Positions 25,095-34,810 of a DNA stretch of 64,000 bases are shown piece by piece; the first letter of the stretch is position 1, and every line of letters begins with the position of its first letter. Under the pieces are notes generated by a model. That model did not search any database. It had not been told where the DNA came from and was given only the letters and a program-made list of their open reading frames with translations. The stretch lies in contig NZ_CP039143.1 in NCBI RefSeq assembly GCF_013343215.1, forward strand, positions 2,232,001 to 2,296,000, read 5' to 3'. The stretch is from Acinetobacter sp. 10FS3-1. GTDB taxonomy: Bacteria; Pseudomonadota; Gammaproteobacteria; Pseudomonadales; Moraxellaceae. Position numbers and translations under genes: made by a program.

Positions 25095-26084
25095 TTATTG
25101 TGATTCATGGGTCAACAATTGGGGAATACGATGTCCGCGAATATAATTATGCTTTTGATAGACTTGGGCAATCTCGGTTAGCTTGTATTGGGTCGCCTCA
25201 ATTCCGGCCTGCATCGTCATTTCCCGACCGCGTACATCGAAAATATGGCCTTTCTCACGCAAGTCCGGCTGAATGACGACATCGGCATATTGCAGCTCTT
25301 CATGGGCCAGACGCTGCTGCATAATATTAATATTCTGGTTAAACAGTCCCCAGACATTGCTGGTTTCGGTGTGTATAGGCTGTGCCAGTATATCCACGGC
25401 GATAACAATATCGGCGCCGAGTTCACGCGCAACCTTAACCGGTACCGGACTCACTAGCCCCCCATCCACATACTCCTGGCCCTGAATCAGCGTGGGAATA
25501 AACATGCTCGGAATGGATACGGATGCACGTACCGCCTGTCCAGTATTGCCGTAATTAAAGACCACCTTTTTGCCTTCTTTAAGTGCTGTTGCCACCACAA
25601 ACATTGGAATTTTCATGTCCTGCAGCGGCATCTGGTCAACCTGCAGATTGACATAATCTTCGACCTTTTTACCATCAAAGAAGCCTTTCAGGTCCAAACG
25701 GATCTCCCGGACATCATTCGCTTTCATGTTAAGGGCAATATTGCGTAATTCAATTGCCGGCTTACCACTGGCATAGATGGATCCGACCAGACTGCCAGCA
25801 CTGGTACCTACAATAAAGTCGGGACGGATGCCCGCCTGCTCCAGCACCTCAATCGCACCAATATGCGCATACCCACGCGCCCCGCCACTACCTAAGACCA
25901 GGGCAACAATCGGCCGCTGTTCGGTTTTTTTTATCTTCCAGAAATTAATAAGATTTGGACGTGACTGGGCTTCTACAATGACAGCAGACTGTAAATGATT
26001 GGTCAAAGATGTCATGGGCACAGTTTGGCAACCACCAAGCACCACGACACTTATAATGAGCAGACTCAATACATAATTCTGCAT
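25095..26084 (-). CDS. Patatin-like phospholipase lipoprotein
   Basis: The 329-residue product from ATG 26084 has a signal with lipobox VLGGC, acylating Cys19, so it is anchored to a membrane on the periplasmic side. The patatin domain has the oxyanion motif GSGGARG near 65-71, the nucleophile motif GTSAGS with Ser95, and the dyad Asp207 in YVDGG. This makes a complete Ser-Asp catalytic pair, as in the RssA/YchK and NTE branch. It should hydrolyse phospholipid or lysophospholipid acyl chains. The in-frame extension to 26129 would place 15 residues before the signal and is rejected. It diverges from chrA. Confidence 0.9.
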   Translation of the reverse strand: MQNYVLSLLIISVVVLGGCQTVPMTSLTNHLQSAVIVEAQSRPNLINFWKIKKTEQRPIVALVLGSGGARGYAHIGAIEVLEQAGIRPDFIVGTSAGSLVGSIYASGKPAIELRNIALNMKANDVREIRLDLKGFFDGKKVEDYVNLQVDQMPLQDMKIPMFVVATALKEGKKVVFNYGNTGQAVRASVSIPSMFIPTLIQGQEYVDGGLVSPVPVKVARELGADIVIAVDILAQPIHTETSNVWGLFNQNINIMQQRLAHEELQYADVVIQPDLREKGHIFDVRGREMTMQAGIEATQYKLTEIAQVYQKHNYIRGHRIPQLLTHESQ

Positions 26085-26206
26085 GTAGCGAAGACCTTCC
26101 TCACCCAAAACAGCATAGTGTATAAACACATGCGCAAATAATCTGTAGAATTTCGTAAAACTGTCATACAGTTGGCTTAGCTTATCTATATTTTTGCAGC
26201 AACTGT

Positions 26207-27415
26207 ATGACTCGACCTTCGTTATACCAGATTTTCCTGATTTTCCTACAACTTGGCTGTTTTTCCTTTGGCGGACCTGCTGCCCATCTGGTATTTTTTC
26301 ACCGTAAATTTGTCATGCAGTTAAAGTGGATAGACGACCCGCTATATGGTCAGCTGGTAGCGCTGGCCCATCTGCTTCCGGGTCCAAGTAGCAGTCAGGT
26401 CGGTCTTTCCATTGGTTACCTACAGCGAGGTTATGCCGGCGCATTGATGGCCTGGCTGGGATTCACCCTTCCTTCTGCGATGCTCATGACAGGCATTGCA
26501 CTGCTAGGACAGCATTATTTTTATATCTTAGATGCAAATAGCTTTCACACCCTGCAACTGGTGGTTTTCGCTGTGATCGCCTGGGCGTTCTGGCAGATGT
26601 TGAACAGTCTCTGTAAAACGGCCTGGCAATATGCCGTGGTGCTGATCTCGACCCTTTTGCTTGTGGTGATCAGCGTCAGTTTTAACCAGCTTTTAGTAAT
26701 TCTGCTGGGAGCCATCAGTGGCCTGCTCATGGCCAAGTCTGGGCCAGCGTCTGCTCAACAGCCAAATGCAGAGCATGCTCCAGCTATTGATTCAGCATTT
26801 GCCAGAAAGTCTGCTGCACCTTATTGGCTGCTTATCTTTATCGCGCCCTTTTTCCTGCTTCCGCTTATTGTCCACTTCACTGAATGGAAAAGTCTGCAAT
26901 TTTTCGCAGATTTCTATCAGACCGGTTCCTTGGTCTTTGGGGGAGGCCATGTGGTTTTACCATTGCTCTATCAGGATTTTGTGGCCACACATCTAGTTTC
27001 CGGGCCGTCATTTGACTTGGGTTATGCCTTTGCCCAGCTGATGCCCGGTCCCCTGTTCAGCTTTGCCAGCTATGTAGCTGCCTTGCTTCCATGGACAGCC
27101 TTTCCCTGGCTCAATGCCCTTCTTGCCACTTGTGCGATTTTTCTACCCTCGTTTTTGCTGGTCTTTGCCGCCCTGCCTTACTGGTCCTGGCTGATGCAAC
27201 AACGCTATATTCAGCGGGCAGTTAGTGGCATCAATGCAGCTGTGGTGGGTTTGTTATTGTATTTATTGCTTGATCTGTCGCAGCGTTCTTTCAGCTCTTG
27301 GTCGGATCTGCTATTTGTCCTCCTCATGATTTTATTGCTTCGTTCCAAATTGCCGGTCTGGGCGAGCCTGATCAGCGGTTTTATCATCTATCAGGGCTAT
27401 CTCCACTATTTTTAA
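26207..27415 (+). CDS. chrA: ChrA-family chromate ion transporter
   Basis: The 402-residue membrane protein consists of two homologous CHR domains (long-chain ChrA). Domain 1 begins FLQLGCFSFGGPAAHLVFFH, with the conserved GGPxAH, and has ALAHLLPGPSSSQVGLSIGY. Domain 2 repeats the pattern: GSLVFGGGHVVLPLLYQDF and AFAQLMPGPLFSFASYVAA. The two PGP motifs are the family hallmark. ChrA expels chromate, driven by the proton motive force; for copies in non-contaminated strains other oxyanions are possible. No chrB-type regulator is adjacent. It ends in a strong terminator. Confidence 0.92.
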   Translation: MTRPSLYQIFLIFLQLGCFSFGGPAAHLVFFHRKFVMQLKWIDDPLYGQLVALAHLLPGPSSSQVGLSIGYLQRGYAGALMAWLGFTLPSAMLMTGIALLGQHYFYILDANSFHTLQLVVFAVIAWAFWQMLNSLCKTAWQYAVVLISTLLLVVISVSFNQLLVILLGAISGLLMAKSGPASAQQPNAEHAPAIDSAFARKSAAPYWLLIFIAPFFLLPLIVHFTEWKSLQFFADFYQTGSLVFGGGHVVLPLLYQDFVATHLVSGPSFDLGYAFAQLMPGPLFSFASYVAALLPWTAFPWLNALLATCAIFLPSFLLVFAALPYWSWLMQQRYIQRAVSGINAAVVGLLLYLLLDLSQRSFSSWSDLLFVLLMILLLRSKLPVWASLISGFIIYQGYLHYF

Positions 27416-27440
27416 ATCTCTTTTCCTATTTCCAGCCAGT

Positions 27441-27469
27441 AAAAAAGCCCCGAACCAGTCGGGGCTTTT
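27441..27469 (+). terminator. Intrinsic terminator of chrA
   Basis: AAGCCCCG 27445-27452 pairs with CGGGGCTT 27460-27467; an A-run precedes and T's follow. Confidence 0.88.
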
Positions 27470-27501
27470 GCTTCCAAGTCTTAACAGCTCTTTAAATTGA
27501 C

Positions 27502-27600
27502 TTAATCTTGGTATTCAGCAGAATAGCCATGCTGGAACAGTTCGCTATGTGCCTTGATTAACAAAATTGCAATCAGGTACATACTGGTCATTATTTCCAT
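27502..27600 (-). CDS. Candidate small membrane protein (32 residues) downstream of gltS
   Basis: An ATG-started ORF lies 38 bases after the gltS stop on the same strand. It reads MEIMTSMYLIAILLIKAHSE and then LFQHGYSAEYQD. The first half forms a single short membrane helix and the second half is polar. A second Met at 27591 has TGGA just upstream and may be the real start, giving 29 residues. Codon choice looks normal for the neighbourhood. It is too short for confident calling; a single-helix modulator of the adjacent transporter is a reasonable guess, nothing more. Confidence 0.4.
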   Translation of the reverse strand: MEIMTSMYLIAILLIKAHSELFQHGYSAEYQD

Positions 27601-27638
27601 TAACCGATCTGCATTACCAAAGTTTTGTATACAAAGAA

Positions 27639-28877
27639 TTATATAAAGAACTTTAGAATCATCTGAATGACCGTTGCATTGATCAGGTCAACAAAGAATG
27701 CACCACATAGCGGCACAATCAGGAACGCCTTATGCGATGGGCCATAGGTATTGGTGATCGCCTGCATGTTGGCTACCGCAGTCGGAGTCGCCCCCATACC
27801 AAAACCACAGTGACCGGCTGCCAGTACCGCAGCATCATAGTTTTTACCCATCACACGGAAGGTAATGAAACCTGCATATAAGGCCATGGTTAAGGTCTGC
27901 GCCCCCAGAATCACCATCAATGGTCCTGCAAGATCTGCCAGTTGCCAGAGTTTTAAAGAAAGCAATGCCATCGCCAGATAAAGCGACAAGGACGCATTTC
28001 CAAAAACATCAATCGCCCGGTCAAAGACCTGAACTTTAAAAATACCTTCCAGCACATTACGCAAAATCACGCCGCCTGCCAGCGCCCATACGAAAGTCGG
28101 CAGCTCGAATGCCGTCCCTCGGCTAAAACCGGTCATAAATTCTGCAAATGCCAGACAACCGGCAAACAGGCCTAGCGTTGTAATTGCGTTATCCGCGGTA
28201 ATCAGACGTACCTGATGTGGATATTCAAATGGAATATATTCCGTAGAATTAATATCCATCGGGGTATTGTTGCGCTTTTCAATCTGCTGGTTGGTACGCT
28301 CAGTCGCCAGATTGTGACGGTTAATCAGAAGCCTGGCCAAAGGTCCACCAATGATTCCGCCAATAATCAGGCCAAAAGTCGCACTGGCCATTCCCAGTGC
28401 AAGCGCACCCTGAATACCGTGCTGAACTTCCAGAATTTCACCCCATGCTCCTGCTGTACCATGTCCCCCGGTCAAGGTAATTGAACCAGCAATCAGACCA
28501 ATCAGCGGATCGATGCCCAGTAAAGTCGCCAGACTGATCCCTACGACGTTTTGTATCACAATGAATGTAGAAATCGCCATCAGGAAGATCACCAGCCCGA
28601 TCCCGCCTTCACGTAGTTTGGAAAAGTTGGCGCTCAGACCGATTGAGGAGAAGAAAATTAGCATAAAACTGGTTTGCAATTGGGCACTTGTGGTAATGCT
28701 ATAACCCCAGAATGTGTGTACCAGCAATGAGAGAATCGCTGCAACCAGACCACCTGCTACAGGCTCAGGAATGTTGTAACGTTTTAAAAATTCGATTTTA
28801 TTGACCAGGAAACGTCCGAGTAACAGCACGATAGCTGCCGCGATCAAGGTATAAAATGCGTTAAAAGTAAAATCCAT
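27639..28877 (-). CDS. gltS: Sodium/glutamate symporter GltS
   Basis: The 412-residue transporter moves glutamate inward with sodium. The start MDFTFNAFYTLIAAAIVLLLG parallels the E. coli protein. Diagnostic segments are YNIPEPVAGGLVAAILSLL, SITLTGGHGTAGAWGE (first re-entrant loop) and NYDAAVLAAGHCGFGMGATP (second loop, with GATPTAVANMQAI). About ten membrane helices in two inverted halves are visible. ATG 28877 is preferred; an extension to 28925 adds 16 basic residues. The gene stands alone, with an 870-base upstream region and possibly a small ORF behind it. Confidence 0.94.
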   Translation of the reverse strand: MDFTFNAFYTLIAAAIVLLLGRFLVNKIEFLKRYNIPEPVAGGLVAAILSLLVHTFWGYSITTSAQLQTSFMLIFFSSIGLSANFSKLREGGIGLVIFLMAISTFIVIQNVVGISLATLLGIDPLIGLIAGSITLTGGHGTAGAWGEILEVQHGIQGALALGMASATFGLIIGGIIGGPLARLLINRHNLATERTNQQIEKRNNTPMDINSTEYIPFEYPHQVRLITADNAITTLGLFAGCLAFAEFMTGFSRGTAFELPTFVWALAGGVILRNVLEGIFKVQVFDRAIDVFGNASLSLYLAMALLSLKLWQLADLAGPLMVILGAQTLTMALYAGFITFRVMGKNYDAAVLAAGHCGFGMGATPTAVANMQAITNTYGPSHKAFLIVPLCGAFFVDLINATVIQMILKFFI

Positions 28878-29751
28878 AATTTTTGCCCAAGATGATCTGG
28901 AGTTTTTTGTCGTTCTAAAAGTCACTTTATGTTGCAGTCTGCTTGCAACCTATGATGACTACGCCAGAAATGCCTCGAAGTCATCTCTCACTTTTAGAAT
29001 CACAAAACGCTTAATCATCCCTTTCAAACTTATGAATATCATCATGATGATCATATTCAATAAATGAGAGATTTATAAAAGCGAAAAAACAGCCTGTCTT
29101 TCAACTTCATGCCTGCTCAAAACGAGCAGTTAATTATATGAAAGCTGATGAATCACTGTCATTTACTACCCAAAAATATTTTACATTTTTCTGAGCGCTT
29201 TCAACCTAATTGGCTTAAAACAAGCCGTTTGGAATAACTTTATTTTAAGTAGATCTTAGCCATGTAAAGCTGAATTTCTTCAAAGCACATGTATTCAGAT
29301 GAAAAGTCGCACATTATGCTGTTTCTTTGTATAAAGTTTTATTATTTTTTATTAGAAATAGTTAAATCACCTATAAAAAATTATTATAAGTTATTATTTC
29401 TTATATAAAATTTAGCATTTATTAATTCAAATAAACTCTTAATCTCTACATTAAAATTTGATCTTCTGGCTACTTTAGTCGTCTACCATCTGGAACTTTC
29501 CAGGAGCTTAAAGGCCTCAAGAGATGCCTGTTATCACGCTTTCAGCCGCTTATAAGAGCTTGCAGCAGTTTATCCTGCATATTATGAGCCTAATATATCA
29601 CTTAAAAAATCAGGAGATTTAGCTCTTGAAACAGGCATTTTAATTCCCCTCAGAATGAAAAAAAATTATAACAGCTCATCACGTTATTCACTTTGTACCC
29701 ACCAAACTGTTTGTTTAGTTTATAGTCATTCAAAATCGTAAGGATATAAGA
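28878..29751. other. Long AT-rich divergent spacer
   Basis: This stretch of 870 bases between gltS and the nitroreductase holds no recognisable gene. A hairpin CTGCTC 29113-29118 / GAGCAG 29124-29129 lacks a T-run. Bases 29460-29640 are somewhat richer in GC, with a 32-codon plus-strand frame (MPVITLSAAYKSLQQF...), which could be a gene relic but matches nothing known to me. Confidence 0.5.
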
Positions 29752-30471
29752 TTGGATATCAAAATGGATCAAAACCTCGTTCGTGCAGTAGACCAAACCA
29801 TTCGCTCACGTCATTCCGTGCGTGCTTTTTTAGATACTCCGGTCAGCACCGAGCTGCTCAAAGATATTTTAACCGTTGCGAGTCGTGCACCTTCAGGAAC
29901 CAATATCCAGCCCTGGAAAGTGTATGTGCTGACAGGCAAAAAGCGGGATGAACTGGTACAACGGGTGTGTCAGGCGCAAATCGAATTACAGGCCAATCCT
30001 GCGCTAGCAGAACACTATGGCGAAACTTTTTCCTATTATCCGCAGCAATGGTTTTCGCCTTTTATAGAACGTCGTCGTGAAAATGGCTGGGGCTTATATG
30101 GCCTGCTCAACATTCAAAAAGGCGAAAAAGAGAAGATGGCTCGTCAACAGCTGCGAAATTATGAACTGTTTGATGCACCGGTAGGGCTCTTCTTTACTTT
30201 ACATAAGGCGCTGGGCATCGGCTCTAAAATGGATGTTTCCATGATGATCCAAAATGTCATGATTGCCGCCAAAACGCGTGGCCTAGATACCTGTCCACAG
30301 GCTGCCTGGAATCCTTTTAATCAGCTTGTGCTGGAAGTGGTCGGTGCAGGACAAGAGGAAGAACTGATTTGTGGCATGGCGCTGGGTTATGCCGACCCTG
30401 ATCATATTATCAATAGCTATATCACCCCGCGTGTTCCGGTAGAAGAATTCGCAGTATTTTTAAATCACTGA
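29752..30471 (+). CDS. Nitroreductase-family FMN oxidoreductase
   Basis: The 239-residue enzyme (235 from the later start) has the nitroreductase core: RSRHSVRAFLDTPVS, the FMN-phosphate-binding motif, then ASRAPSGTNIQPWKVYVL, a flexible middle with two Trp-rich loops, and RGLDTCPQAAWNPFN with the flavin ring contact. Such enzymes use NAD(P)H to reduce nitroaromatics, quinones or related compounds; the physiological substrate is unknown. TTG 29752 has AAGGA seven bases upstream and is better placed for initiation than ATG 29764, which lies 19 bases from it; either is possible. A bidirectional terminator separates it from the convergent Bcr-type gene. Confidence 0.88.
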   Translation: MDIKMDQNLVRAVDQTIRSRHSVRAFLDTPVSTELLKDILTVASRAPSGTNIQPWKVYVLTGKKRDELVQRVCQAQIELQANPALAEHYGETFSYYPQQWFSPFIERRRENGWGLYGLLNIQKGEKEKMARQQLRNYELFDAPVGLFFTLHKALGIGSKMDVSMMIQNVMIAAKTRGLDTCPQAAWNPFNQLVLEVVGAGQEEELICGMALGYADPDHIINSYITPRVPVEEFAVFLNH

Positions 30472-30493
30472 TTAAGAAGTTTTACTTTACTCA

Positions 30494-30526
30494 AAAAGCC
30501 AGGGACAAAGCCCTTGGCTTTTTTTA
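30494..30526 (+). terminator. Intrinsic terminator, bidirectional
   Basis: AGCCAGGG pairs with CCCTTGGCT (one bulge) with a T-run after and an A-run before. It lies between the convergent nitroreductase and Bcr/CflA genes. Confidence 0.82.
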
Positions 30527-30564
30527 TACTCCACCGCTTTAATGCTTTCTTTAGGCTCGATTGC

Positions 30565-31755
30565 TCAGGCTAATTTAAACTGCATCCGTATTGCAATACA
30601 GACCAGCAAGGTCATCACCAAAGCCATATTCAATAATGCATTCCAGAGTAAAAAGTTGAGCAAAACCCCACCCAACAAGCCGCAGGTAAATTGCATACTG
30701 CCGATAATGGCACTGGCGGTGCCCGCTCGCGCGCCCTGTTCGGACATGGCCAGTGCCATCGCATTGGGACCGGTAAAACCCACTGCCGCCACGACCAAAA
30801 ACAGGGCGACCAGAACGGGAATGACTGACTGAGTATCCAGCAGCCCCATAATGAGTAAAGCACTCACCCCAAGGGCTTGTAGCCACAGTCCTAGTTGAAG
30901 TCGTCCCCGTATCGTGAAACGTCCCACCAGATGTTTATTAAGCGCTGAAGATAACATGATACCCATCGCATTTACTCCAAATGCATAGGCAAACTGCTGT
31001 TCACTCAGCTGGTAACGGTCCATAAAAATAGCCGAAGAGGCACTGATATAACTAAACATGATGCCACCCGACAGACAGCCTACCAGCATTGGATGCCGGA
31101 AACTCTCATCCTGGAAAATGGCACGGTACAGACTTAATACCTGCTGAAAGTTCAGTTTCAGCTGCTGTTCCGGCTTTAGCGTTTCTTCAAACAGAAAATG
31201 TACGCAAGCCAGCATAAACAGGCCACTCATCATGAGGACCACAAAGATCATGTGCCAATCATAAAAAATTAAAACCCAAGCGCCCAAGCTGGGTGCAATA
31301 ATCGGTGCGATGCTGGTCACAATCATCATGCTGGCAAAAGCTTGAGCGGCCGACTGCATATCCAGACGGTCACGAATCGCAGCACGCACCATGACCACAC
31401 CTACACAGCCGCCTAAGGCCTGCAAAATCCGCGCTGCAATCAGGCTCCACTCATTCTGGGCAAAGATACACAACACGCTCGCCACAATATAAAGACAGAG
31501 CCCGAAATACAGTGGCGGCTTACGTCCAACCCGGTCACTGATCGGACCATAAATCAGCTGCCCAAGCGCCAGCCCCAGAAAATAGGCAGGTAAACTGTTA
31601 GCGACCATCTGGGTACTGACCCCAAAGTCAGCGGCCATTTCTGGCAAGGCAGACAGATACATATCAATGGATAAAGGCCCCAATGCAGTCAGCGAAGCCA
31701 ATAAAATAATCCAGGACATACGATAAGGCTGCTGTACTGTATTGCTTGAGTTCAT
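30565..31755 (-). CDS. Bcr/CflA-family MFS drug transporter
   Basis: The 396-residue, 12-helix drug:H+ antiporter shows LGPLSIDMYLSALPEMAADF in TM1, the DHA1 signature with the acidic residue. It also has GQLIYGPISDRVGRKPPLY as the loop 2-3 motif A, and RILQALGGCVGVVMVRAAIRD, a typical Bcr/CflA motif at TM4. Members export bicyclomycin, chloramphenicol, florfenicol or sulfonamide-like compounds; substrate range is not readable. It diverges from the YccS-like gene. Confidence 0.9.
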   Translation of the reverse strand: MNSSNTVQQPYRMSWIILLASLTALGPLSIDMYLSALPEMAADFGVSTQMVANSLPAYFLGLALGQLIYGPISDRVGRKPPLYFGLCLYIVASVLCIFAQNEWSLIAARILQALGGCVGVVMVRAAIRDRLDMQSAAQAFASMMIVTSIAPIIAPSLGAWVLIFYDWHMIFVVLMMSGLFMLACVHFLFEETLKPEQQLKLNFQQVLSLYRAIFQDESFRHPMLVGCLSGGIMFSYISASSAIFMDRYQLSEQQFAYAFGVNAMGIMLSSALNKHLVGRFTIRGRLQLGLWLQALGVSALLIMGLLDTQSVIPVLVALFLVVAAVGFTGPNAMALAMSEQGARAGTASAIIGSMQFTCGLLGGVLLNFLLWNALLNMALVMTLLVCIAIRMQFKLA

Positions 31756-31898
31756 GATTTAAGATTTAACGCGATGAATGCAGACAAGTTAACACAGCAC
31801 ATAGTATGATTTATATGGAAATTAAATGTTATCGAGATCGCATTTTTACGCGAATATTCACTCTCCCCCACACCAGACCGAAGGATAAAGGATCACCG

Positions 31899-34073
31899 TT
31901 GAAATCTTGGCTTAATCATCTTAAACGCACCACTTATAATACGACCTTGATGTATAACCTGCGTATGCTGGTCGCGTTTATAGGCACAGCCTTTGTGCCC
32001 TATTTTATGGGGCAGCAATTAATGACTATTCCCCTCACCTTGGGAGTGGTAGCAGCTGGCTTAAGCGATATTGATGACCGCTTTTCGGTGCGCATCCTGA
32101 ATCAACTGTATACCTATCTCGGTTTCTTTATAACCGCTGTTGGTGTGTATCTACTATTTCCTTATCCGATTCTGTTTGCGCTAGCTTTAATTGTCTCCTG
32201 TATAGCCCTGATTCTGCTCGGTTCACTGGGACGGCGTTATGCCACAATTTCGTATGGCTGTCTGGTGGTGTCCGTCTATTCCATGCTGGGCGTTGACCTG
32301 TTTGATGGCTGGTATGTGCAGGCCGGCTTATTGGTGATTGGGGCCATGTGGTATGGTCTGCTCTCCACCTTAAGCTTTCTCTTCTTTCCGGCGCATCGTG
32401 CGCAGGATAGTCTGGCCAAATGCTATGCCTCACTGGGTGACTTTCTATATGCCAAGTCCAATCTCTTTGATGTCGACATGACCCCGAACAGCTATCAGCA
32501 GAGTATCATTGAGCTATCTCTGGAAAATGGCAAACTCATTTCGATTTTTAATGAAATGAAAACAGTGCTGTTAACCCGCCTGAAAGGTGACCGTGGTCAG
32601 AAGGACACACGCCGCAGCCTGCAATACTATTTTGTCGCGCAGGATATTCATGAGCGGGCCGATTCGGCACATATTGACTACCAGAAACTGGCCAAGCTGT
32701 TTGAACACAGTGATGTGCTGTTTCGTTTTCAACGCATCCTGTCCCTTCAGGCCAAAGCCTGTAAGGACCTGGCGGACAGTATTCAGCTCCGCACCACCTA
32801 TGTACATAACAAGCGCTTCAAACATGCCTTTGGCAATCTGAGACAGTCTCTGGAAAAGCTACGACAAGAACAGCAATATGATCAGGTCTGGGTAAATGCC
32901 TTATTTTCGCTCTATCAGAACCTGAAGTCGATTGATGCCCAGCTGCGTAATCTGGAAACTGAGCGTCATATCAAATTTGACCGGGCCAAGTATATTGACC
33001 ACCAGCTGAAAGATGATGATCTTAAAGGCTGGGAGGATATTAAAATACGGATCAAGCAGCATCTGACCCCTGAATCCGTGCTGTTCCGGCATGCCATCCG
33101 CCTGTCGATTGTGCTGCTGATCAGTTATATCTTTGTGCAGCTAACCGATATTGAATATGGTTACTGGATTCTGCTGACGGCCCTGTTTGTCAGCCAACCT
33201 AACTTTAACGCCACCAAGCGCCGCTTACGTTTACGCATTATTGGGACGCTGGCCGGTATTACGCTGGGTTATGCGATTTTATATTTTGTACCTTCGGTAG
33301 AAGGACAGTTATTACTGCTGGTCATCAGTGGTATTTTATTCTTTGAATTACGCAGCAAACAGTATGCTCAGGCCACGGCCTTTATTACCATTTTGGCCCT
33401 GATTAACTTTAACCTGGATGGAATGGGCTTTGCCGCAGCCTTCCCGCGCATGATCGACACCCTGATTGGCTGTGCGATTGCCTGGTTTGGGGTGAGCTTT
33501 ATCTTCCCCGACTGGAAATTCCGTCGTCTACCGCGCAGCATCAATCGTACCCTACAAGCCGAGTGTGATTATCTGGGCGAAGTAATTGAACAGTATAAGT
33601 CAGGACGCAATAATGGCCTGAAATATCGGGTGGTGCGCCGCGCTGCGCATAATACCGATGCCGAAGTGGCTTCGCTGATTTCGACTTTGGCTACTGAGCC
33701 CGACTTCGATCCGCAGCAAAAATCACTGGCTTTTGAGTTCTTATGCCTGAACCATACCTTTATCAGCTATATTGCGGCCTTGGGTGCGCATCGGGAAAAA
33801 ATTCAGGATCAGGATATTTTGGACTTGCTCGACAAGGCGCTGATCGATATTCACGGTGCATTGCTGCATGATGAAATGCCGGATCTGAGTGCTCCCAAGA
33901 TGCTGCTGGATATTCGTCAGCGCCTGTCCGACAATCGGGAAGATGACCAAAAGTCGTTGATCATCTTACAGCAACTGTCGCTGATCTTTAGTATTCTGAA
34001 CCAGCTCAGTCAGTTAAAGCAAAGTTTAAGCCATGAGCACGATCAACAGGCTACCGAACTGGCTTCCCTATAA
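31899..34073 (+). CDS. YccS/FUSC-family inner-membrane protein
   Basis: The 724-residue product starts at TTG 31899, which has AAAGGA six bases upstream; this fits the E. coli YccS length (about 720). An in-frame ATG at 31806 would add 31 residues not seen in the family. The layout is six helices, a large soluble middle (about 215-440) and a second block of six helices (from about HAIRLSIVLLISYIFVQLTD). The family motif LTIPLTLGVVAAGLSDIDDR appears here as MTIPLTLGVVAAGLSDIDDR. The FUSC superfamily includes aromatic-acid exporters such as AaeB; the substrate of the YccS branch is unknown. Confidence 0.87.
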   Translation: MKSWLNHLKRTTYNTTLMYNLRMLVAFIGTAFVPYFMGQQLMTIPLTLGVVAAGLSDIDDRFSVRILNQLYTYLGFFITAVGVYLLFPYPILFALALIVSCIALILLGSLGRRYATISYGCLVVSVYSMLGVDLFDGWYVQAGLLVIGAMWYGLLSTLSFLFFPAHRAQDSLAKCYASLGDFLYAKSNLFDVDMTPNSYQQSIIELSLENGKLISIFNEMKTVLLTRLKGDRGQKDTRRSLQYYFVAQDIHERADSAHIDYQKLAKLFEHSDVLFRFQRILSLQAKACKDLADSIQLRTTYVHNKRFKHAFGNLRQSLEKLRQEQQYDQVWVNALFSLYQNLKSIDAQLRNLETERHIKFDRAKYIDHQLKDDDLKGWEDIKIRIKQHLTPESVLFRHAIRLSIVLLISYIFVQLTDIEYGYWILLTALFVSQPNFNATKRRLRLRIIGTLAGITLGYAILYFVPSVEGQLLLLVISGILFFELRSKQYAQATAFITILALINFNLDGMGFAAAFPRMIDTLIGCAIAWFGVSFIFPDWKFRRLPRSINRTLQAECDYLGEVIEQYKSGRNNGLKYRVVRRAAHNTDAEVASLISTLATEPDFDPQQKSLAFEFLCLNHTFISYIAALGAHREKIQDQDILDLLDKALIDIHGALLHDEMPDLSAPKMLLDIRQRLSDNREDDQKSLIILQQLSLIFSILNQLSQLKQSLSHEHDQQATELASL

Positions 34074-34158
34074 TTTGACTGATTTTGGAACAATATACTC
34101 ACTGAATGCATCCAATTAATGCTAAACTTTTTAAAGTTTTAAATCTGTTAATTTCATT

Positions 34159-34719
34159 ATGACTGCGAAAAATTTATACGCTTATACCCTACAGCCTGTG
34201 AACTATGAAATTTCAGAAGCAGAGCAGCGCCATGCTCAGCTGACGATCTGGCGTAGCACCAATAAAATTGGCATGAAAGCCTGGCTGATCATGGGTGTTA
34301 TTGTGGCCCTTTCCATTCTGGGTATTATTCTGCTCAAGAACTATTCGACTGTCTTCTGCTGGGTGGCGATTGTCTGTGTGGTGCTGTACTACCTGATTCG
34401 TACATTTGGCATGGAATGGTATGTCAAACGCAAGATGAATGAATTTCCGGTTCAGGAAATCAAAGGCATTCGTCTGGGCGTGCAACCGCATGGCCTCGTG
34501 ATGCGCCAGAAAATGGGCATGCAAGAAGGTGTAGGTGCGATTGGCTGGAAAGATATTTACGAGTGGTATAACACTCCTGAATTTATCTTGGTCAATTTCA
34601 AGGTAAAGGGCCAACAAGGTGCTTATATTCTGCCAAAACGTATGGACAGCAAGAATTTCTCTTTTGCCACCATCCGCAAACATCTACAAGCTGAAGTGGG
34701 CGAGCCGAAGCAGATCTAA
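34159..34719 (+). CDS. YcxB-like membrane protein
   Basis: The 186-residue protein has two membrane helices: AWLIMGVIVALSILGIILL and then VFCWVAIVCVVLYYLIRTF. A soluble domain follows with beta strands (GIRLGVQPHGLVMRQKMG) and the conserved YcxB-type phrase GWKDIYEWYNTPEFILV, ending YILPKRMDSKNF. The YcxB family is widespread and functionally undefined. It follows the YccS-like gene by 85 bp and may share its transcript; a terminator follows. Confidence 0.8.
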   Translation: MTAKNLYAYTLQPVNYEISEAEQRHAQLTIWRSTNKIGMKAWLIMGVIVALSILGIILLKNYSTVFCWVAIVCVVLYYLIRTFGMEWYVKRKMNEFPVQEIKGIRLGVQPHGLVMRQKMGMQEGVGAIGWKDIYEWYNTPEFILVNFKVKGQQGAYILPKRMDSKNFSFATIRKHLQAEVGEPKQI

Positions 34720-34735
34720 ATAGAAGTGAAGCTCA

Positions 34736-34769
34736 AAAACCTCCTGCCCGGGCATGGAGGTTTTTTTAC
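34736..34769 (+). terminator. Intrinsic terminator after the YcxB-like gene
   Basis: AACCTCC pairs with GGAGGTT around an inner GC-rich part, followed by a T-run. Confidence 0.87.
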
Positions 34770-34810
34770 AATATTTTTTTATAAAAAATCACCTATATCG
34801 CAATATAAAT

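Noticed and set aside
29113..29129. CTGCTC/GAGCAG hairpin in the gltS-nitroreductase spacer as a terminator
   Set aside because: No T-run follows on either strand and no gene ends there.
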